From Perkinsus marinus ATCC 50983 (Eukaryota; Perkinsozoa; Perkinsida; Perkinsidae), in the NCBI RefSeq assembly GCF_000006405.1, contig NW_003209678.1, positions 1 through 64,000 of the forward strand: DNA of 64,000 nucleotides. Direction: 5' to 3'. The notes below the pieces were generated by a model, which was given only the letters and a program-made list of their open reading frames with translations, did no database searches and was not told the origin of the DNA. Below, piece after piece: positions 58,375 through 64,000 of this stretch. Both the position numbers and the translations under genes were made by a program. Each line of letters starts with the position of its first letter. Position 1 is the stretch's first letter.

Positions 58375-61300
58375 GATGACAAGTAAGATTTGGGAAGTAG
58401 TGAGTCTTGTGTTAAGCAGTTGCCACTCTATGGATGGGGTTCTCAGTATTTCATTGGCTCACTAGAAATGAGCACAGATGAGGAGTGGCTGCAGATTACG
58501 ACACTACCATATCTGGTCACTTCGATAGGCCCTGTGGCGAGCTGGTCGGTAGATGACTATGTAGCGGTCGCTACTGAGAAGGTGGTCTATGTATTGGATG
58601 CCACGGTAGTAACAATGAGGGGGTATCTTATGCAAAATTGTACGCTCAAAAGTATGTGTTGAAGACTTATAGAAATCAGAAATATAGTTTTAGACTGTTA
58701 GTGTAGTCTTGTAGTAATAACAGGTTACTGAGGCAGGCGTACAAGAGACGGCGTTGTGTCTCCGAAGACGTACAGTTTACAATTCCCTTGCTGTGGGGCT
58801 ATATTCGATTCCATGCTTTTTTGGAGGATGTGCATATCGTATTTATTCAGCGTGTAAATAATCATTCTCCCCCTTGTGTAGGCTTTCTTAGAAGGGACGA
58901 CTCGATCAGCACTAGCGGCTGCAGGAGTGACTGGTCCGGTACGACTCTTGAAAGGACAAATAACTCCTTCAAGGCAGATTACTGGTGGGGAATTTCAAGC
59001 TAAGAGATTAAAATTGGAAAATGGGGTAATACTTCCGTGAGGATATGTCGCATAATGGAGTTTCACAATCCGTTTTACGTGAAGTGGCGAAATACTGTGT
59101 GAAAACGCAGTGATATGCAGTAGTCGTGAAACATGTGTTTTTCATATCACTAGGGTGAAACTCCAAAGATTATATGGCGCGGACCGCGCTGATAGTAGCT
59201 TGAATGATAGTGTGTATACTCACTGGAAATTTTTTTGGAGAATTTCTTGAAGACTTGTACCCGAATTCGTCATCAGAGTGATTGTTCTTGTAGGAGGAGG
59301 AGTTCCATGCTGCAAAGTTGTTGTCTCGTCGAAGAGGCTCCGACAAGGAAGTTAAGTTGAAGGCTATGGCGTTGCTGGAAGGAGGCATTAAGGCGGCGAC
59401 CAATAGATCTAGGGACCATCCTGAGCCGGTTAAGAGGGTATCTACAGCAGCAGGAGGACGGAGCAAGAGGACGAAGAAAACGGATAAGAAGTCAACGAAT
59501 AGTAGGAAGAAGTCTGCGTCTACGAAGAGGAATGCCAAGCAGCCGAAAAGCAAAGTAATCTCGGGCGACCGGGGGACTCTTGTCTGATCGTCATTAATGG
59601 AGTTTCATCCGTTTTACGCGAAGTGGCGTAAAAGCACGGTATGAAGTGAAGTGAAATCACTTCGGGGATCACACAGCAAGAGTCATGCAATATCACGTGA
59701 AACGTCATATGTGGTTTACGCGTGCGTAACTGTATCGATGTATTTTTCGCGAAGTGAAATGTGGAATGTTTTCTTTCATATCAGGGGTTATATAAACACC
59801 AGTATTGCTCCTCCTGTGTCGACGCGTTTATCTCTTATATGAATTCAATAGTGTGTAGTGGTCTAAGGATATTACTCATCGTCATGTGTGTGTTTACATG
59901 TAGGCCAAGAAGAGACGTAGTATTGTGAGGAGTGATTCGGAGTCTGAGGAGGAGGATGATGATGATTCTGATTTCCACATGGAATCAGAACCTGAATCGT
60001 CGTCCTCTGATGATGATGATGCCAGTGAACTGGTACCAGAAAACTCGGAAGGTAGTGCTGCGATTCATAGAGTGATCTGTATAGCTTTCTCGTGAGGTGG
60101 GGGAACATGCTCTGAAAATTGCTATCGTGATGGTGTCGATCGGATGTCTACTACAGTGCATGGGAGTCTGCGTTTGATTGATGAGAATCGATCTGAAACT
60201 ATATCGCATAAACAATGTAAACATTGCTATGCACATGTGATGTGATAAAGGTAACCTTTCGAGACTATGATAGCGACAAGTTGTTCACTATCATTGATCC
60301 CGGAATAGAAAACGCACAATCTTCACATTTGGCACTAAGCACTGTATGTACATCTTTGGTAATTCAATTCAGTGACAATCGTCCATATGTGATTTGTTGT
60401 TGTTGGTTTATTCAGCCGATGATCTGAGTCCCTCTCGTCCCCAGCAGAGAGGCTCTACTGTGAGCAACAGTAGTGCCCCTGGTATACCCTTGGGGGCCTC
60501 CAATCTACTCGGTCAGTGTGGAGGACCTGCTGGGGTTCAGGACTTGTGGGTTGGCGATGTTCAACGTGTTGCGGGCGAGAATTCGGTAAGGGTATTTGAC
60601 AGCAGTGTGAGGGGAGAAATGTGCACATGTGTTGGCCACAATATGAAAATTCTGAGGAAATTTTGGGGATTTCTTGTTAATTTCTGCACACTTCTACCCG
60701 AAAACTTCTATAGTGAGTGAGAAAATTCCCGAGTTCCCCTGATGAAAGCGAACATATATATTCCTCCAACACTCCTCGACCGTATCGCGACCCTTGAGGG
60801 CCTCTCTCTTAGTCCACCCAAGCGGATATCCTCACCCTATTACAACAGCATTACTCTGTGATGAGTACCAGCCCCAAGTCGGTACACTGGTCACCTGGCT
60901 ATGCATGTGGTCAGGGTAAGGGCCCCAGGCAAAAGGGCTTTGGTGGAAGCAGTCGAGTCAGGTTGTATACTGGCCCTAGTGCCTCGCTTCGCCTTCGTAG
61001 TCCAGTTGTTTGTCCTCTCCGAGCATTCTACTGCAGCAAATGGTATGCTATGGTTTGATCTCATGTGAATTCAAGAAGGAGTGGTAATCAGGTCCGGATT
61101 GTCCAGCATTGGCAGACCTGAACCCATCTGAGGCATGGGCAGCCCCACCTTCGAAAACACCACCACTGATAACTATAGAACCGGACGGGCAATGTGGTCA
61201 GCCTATCGAACTAGGTAGGGGAGGCGTATTCTCTTGCATGAGTTGCTCTTATCACTGGATCACTCCATGACGTTTAATGGAGTTTCACCTTAGTGATATG

Positions 61301-64000
61301 AAAAATATATTTCACGACTACTGCATATCACCGCGAATATCGCGTCTTTCACAAAGTATTACGCCACTTCACACATGTTGTCGGATGTTAGGTCCTCGGC
61401 ACTTCCCCTCACCGCCGTATATCCATCGTTTTCCCAATCCCCATCGCCAGTTCCCGTACAGATGCTGTTGTAACGTGGGCTCCTAGGAAGATAGGGCCAA
61501 CCAGTAGGAACTTCACCTCGCGCTCTTGGGAAGTAGTCTAGTATGAACAGGTTCGGCTTTTATAGTTTGTCATGGCACTCTGGCGCTGTTCTGGGATATT
61601 GCTCCTGAGGCATCAAGGTTGGTGATCCTCTTGGAATATATGTTTGCTCAGGAGTTCTCTCACTGGTTATAGGAGTTCGAGTAGAAGTTTTCGGAAATTA
61701 TTGAGGATTTTTCGGAATTTCCTCGAAAAAAATCATTTTGTAGTTGACCATTTGCATATTTTCTCACACGGAAAAATGAGGACATTTTCTTGTTTCAGAT
61801 TCCGACCATTCCTCGCTCTCGATCTGCCGAGTTTGATAACTAGTGTGAGTTGTCAGCCGCTACACCGATCTGTCCCCTTGCCGACCGAAATGGTGTTGGC
61901 TAAAGCAGAAGCGCTACAACTGGATGGCGCGCCTCCCCTGCAGGAAATGGTGAGGGAGCAGTAGGTCCTCTTTAATGATCGCCTTGTAGGTGGATCTGGT
62001 GGCGTGTCCAACAGTGGAGGTAGAAGCGCTCGCCCTGGTCATAGGGATGCAGTCTGGTGCTGTTATGGCTGCTTCGGTGTTCCTGGTGGAACTCCCACAT
62101 GGGATAGTGGTAGGAGTTAGACCTGAGGTTTTGCTCTTATTGCTTCATCTCAGCCACTTAATGTTCCGAGGTTTGTGAAGATATGCAATCTACCGTCATT
62201 CGTTGAGAGTGTTGGCTGTGAAGTGTTATTGGACCCGACTGCTATCGGAGACCCAAGACAGTTGGTGCATATTTGTGCCGCATCTACAGCGACATATGAG
62301 GCTAAGGTCGTTACGTGGACAGAAGAGAGTGCAGATCTGCAAGGGTAGGCTCTCCTAGAGTTTCGCACGCTTTACGTGAAGTGGCGTAATACTCTGTGAA
62401 AAACGCGATATTTGCACTATGCAATAGTTGTGAAATATATATATTTCACTAGCGTTTTTCTCTTATCGCGGGTGAATGAGCGTAATGCCTTTCATAATCA
62501 TTTGTTAGTTTTTTGTCACTCTACAGCTTGCTCTCGTAGTATCTCGAAACACCATCTACTTATGACCTACATTGTTTTTATGTGTCTCGAATTTTGCACT
62601 GTTTCGCATCACCTACATAAACCGTTCGTAATCAGTCCCTCTGAATGCCTATCGGTTCCACCAGTGAATACCGAGGCTGACGACGACCTTTCTTCTCCGA
62701 TCACATCAATTGCCCCTCTGAAGGGACAGGGGTACTTCATAGTATCGAAGTCTGCTGGGACGCGCATCGCGGTAAGACTGTATATAGGTCGTGATCCTGT
62801 GGGTGCCGTTGAATAACTCTTCCCTTCGCCGCGCTCATGCAATTGATGGAGAGCCTTTCTTATTTTGAGCAGAGTGGCCATTGCTACACGAACGTTTATT
62901 ATACCTCGCGAGTGCATAGTTGCCATGCATATCGTGCAGGTATCAGCGCTTCCGGATCGTCTACGGGAGATAAACCTGGTGGGGTTCGACCCTGCTGCTA
63001 GATTGCAAGGGGAAGTGTTATCGCCGAATGGAACCGAGATCGTAGGACCTCGTGTATCGCTGTGTGGGTGCGACTAGTGTAATTTGCATCAGATTGCCAT
63101 TTGCTGTGGGGGTACGGTGAATAAGCAGCAGTCTAGAGTCATGCTACGAAGAGCTAGGAGGGTGATGGTGGACATCGAGACGGCTTTGCTGACTGGTCCC
63201 CCGACTGTGCAGCCTGGCATCTCCTCAGATGAGCAGGCTAATCAGCTGTTGAGTAAGAATCGTTTTGTTGATGATGTTTTCAATCTATTCAGTGTTGGGG
63301 GAATTTGTGTTTATTTTCCTCACCTGAGCAGAGGAGTTCCCTCAATGATTATAGGAGTTTATGCATGAACTCGAATAGGAGTGTGCAGAATCAACACCAA
63401 CTTTCAAAAAACTTCAAAAAAACGACCAACTCCCAAAATTTCTTCAGAATTTTCATATTGTCACCAACACATGTAGTTGACCCTGTGCATATTTTCCCAC
63501 ACAGTCGCACTGACCTCATTTGCACTTTTTCATAGGAGAAGTTCTCCTGGCGAACGCCGGGACTGGGAGCAACTTATATGACTGCTACCTTTCCTTGTTG
63601 TCGGGTAGAGTCCCACCATGTGTGGATCCTGCCAGACCACAGGTATGATAAGCTCTGGAGTATTGATCGTGGAATCTTCCGAGCTCAGGTGCTCTCCTCG
63701 ATTTCCAATCTCAATTCAGTGAATCGAGCATTGGAGTTGTCTATTGAACGGCTAGGAGTCCTACCGTCTGGTTATTCAGCTACTTCGTTGTTGATCTTCA
63801 ACGAGCAAGGGGAGATGCCAGCAGCATCTGGAGGAATGGATGTCGATGCTGGTCCGGGAACAGCAGTAGGAGCCCCACTGGAAAGTAGGTCACTCGATGC
63901 ATTAAGATACGGCTAGGTTAGTACAGGTACGGAGGAGCTCTTGTCCAAGGCACGGGTGGTGATGGCTCTCCATTGTGTGTAAGTGAGGTTTTACGCGTCT
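58375..64000 (+). CDS. Large multi-exon protein, 3' end beyond the window
   Basis: ATG at 58375 (MTSKIWE) joins through a 50-nt intron to YFIGSLEMSTDEEWLQITTL and WSVDDYVAVATEKVVYVL. Exons then follow at about 58.88 (AFLEGTTRSALAAAGVTGPV), 59.3 (a Lys/Arg/Ser-rich region), 59.9 (an acidic Ser/Asp/Glu region), 60.4, 61.1, 61.8-62.1, 62.16 (NVPRFVKICNLPSFVESVGC), 62.6, 62.87, 63.1 (VMLRRARRVMVDIETALLTG), 63.55 and 63.7 kb. The gene runs off the window. The start hints at a WD-like propeller, but no domain is certain. Several introns are 250-350 nt and contain type-A or type-B repeats. It could be two genes rather than one; the 60.9-61.1 kb exons are weak. Confidence 0.5.
59056..59165. mobile_element. 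Type-A element, copy 3, in an intron
   Basis: The cleanest copy, 110 bp: TGGAGTTTCAC at the left and GTGAAACTCCA at the right (perfect 11-bp inverted repeats), with CGTTTTACGTGAAGTGGCGA and TTTTCATATCACTAGGGT inside. It lies between the exons at 58.88 and 59.3 kb. Confidence 0.93.
59598..59790. mobile_element. Type-A-like element, copy 4, in an intron
   Basis: Left end TGGAGTTTCATCCGTTTTAC and GAAGTGGCGTAAAAGC match the family. The right part is diverged or rearranged (TTTTTCGCGAAGTGAAATG) and no perfect right end is seen, so the end is approximate. It lies between the Lys-rich and acidic exons. Confidence 0.65.
60614..60770 (+). mobile_element. Type-B dispersed repeat, copy in an intron
   Basis: Contains GTGCACATGTGTTGGCCACA, AATATGAAAATTCTGAGGAA, TTAATTTCTGCACACTTCTA and GAAAGCGAACATATATATTCC. 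It follows a GTAAGG donor near 60586, so it appears to be intronic. Confidence 0.8.
61278..61376. mobile_element. Type-A element, copy 5 (one end lost)
   Basis: Left end TGGAGTTTCACCTTAGTGAT, then GACTACTGCATATCACCGCG and TACGCCACTTCAC, in reverse orientation to copy 3. The right inverted repeat is not seen. Confidence 0.75.
61633..61790 (-). mobile_element. Type-B dispersed repeat, reverse orientation
   Basis: Read on the minus strand: TGTGAGAAAATATGCAAATG, GTCAACTACA, then AATTCCGAAAAATCCTCAAT, AACTCCTATAACCAGTGAGAG and GAGCAAACATATATTCC. Lies between exons near 61.2 and 61.8 kb. Confidence 0.8.
62358..62462. mobile_element. Type-A element, copy 6, in an intron
   Basis: GAGTTTCGCACGCTTTACGT, GAAGTGGCGTAATACTCTGT and GCAATAGTTGTGAAATATA match the family; the right end is degenerate (TTTCACTAGCG). 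It directly follows the end of the exon at about 62350. Confidence 0.75.
63296..63535 (-). mobile_element. Type-B dispersed repeat, longest copy, reverse orientation
   Basis: Read on the minus strand: TGTGTGGGAAAATATGCACA, GGGTCAACTACATGTGTTGG, TGACAATATGAAAATTCTGA, then GATTCTGCACACTCCTATTC, AACTCCTCTGCTCAGGTGAG and AAACACAAATTCCCCC. It includes an extra T-rich stretch not in the PSMA1 copy. It lies between the exons ending near 63296 and starting near 63539. Confidence 0.85.

Overview
This is nuclear DNA from a protist, most probably Perkinsus (Alveolata, sister group of dinoflagellates). The strongest evidence lies at 121-141 and 1491-1511 on the minus strand: a dinoflagellate/Perkinsus-type spliced-leader exon, CCGTAGCCATCTGGCTCAAG, followed at once by a GT donor. 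The genes fit this: nearly all are cut into short exons by GT-AG introns of about 40-57 nt, some as short as 30-36 nt. Gene models were built by hand by joining reading frames across such introns in phase. End points are good to the base where a start or stop codon was located; where the text says approximate, treat them as such.

Layout. 1-2772: two identical 1370-bp tandem units plus the start of a third; each complete unit carries an SL RNA gene (minus), tRNA-Glu(TTC) and tRNA-Gly(GCC). 2.9-20.7 kb: ten closely spaced minus-strand genes (coiled-coil protein, helical-repeat protein, IWS1/Spn1 elongation factor, R2R3-MYB factor, TMEM65-like protein, RING/coiled-coil protein, HOGA/DapA-family aldolase, RING plus two SH3 domains, a small gene, a SET-like protein). 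20.7-22.3 kb: poorly coding, with a 100-N assembly gap inside a gene fragment. 22.6-24.9 kb (+): EF-hand protein and an unknown protein. 25.5-29.7 kb (-): helical protein and the TFIIIB subunit BRF1, which has a 644-bp inverted-repeat transposon in one intron. 30.1-31.7 kb (+): cathepsin B-like protease. 32.4-41.6 kb (-): Gly/Lys-rich protein, myristoylated RING protein, secreted protein, FSP1/AIFM2-like flavoprotein and smaller genes. 41.8-44.7 kb (+): acidic protein and an HSL-family esterase. 44.7-48.9 kb: gene-poor, with dense short perfect hairpins and a possible MULE transposase relic. 49.0-50.2 kb (+): proteasome subunit alpha-1. 51.1-52.9 kb (-): an intronless phosphoglucomutase/phosphopentomutase. 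53.9-64 kb (+): two large low-complexity genes whose long introns repeatedly hold copies of two short repeat families.

Functionally the window is mixed housekeeping: transcription (IWS1, MYB, BRF1, SET), ubiquitin ligation (three RING proteins), proteolysis, redox and carbon metabolism. I see no operon-like pathway. The most unusual content is non-coding: the SL/tRNA array, the intron-resident repeats (introner- or MITE-like) and the hairpin block.
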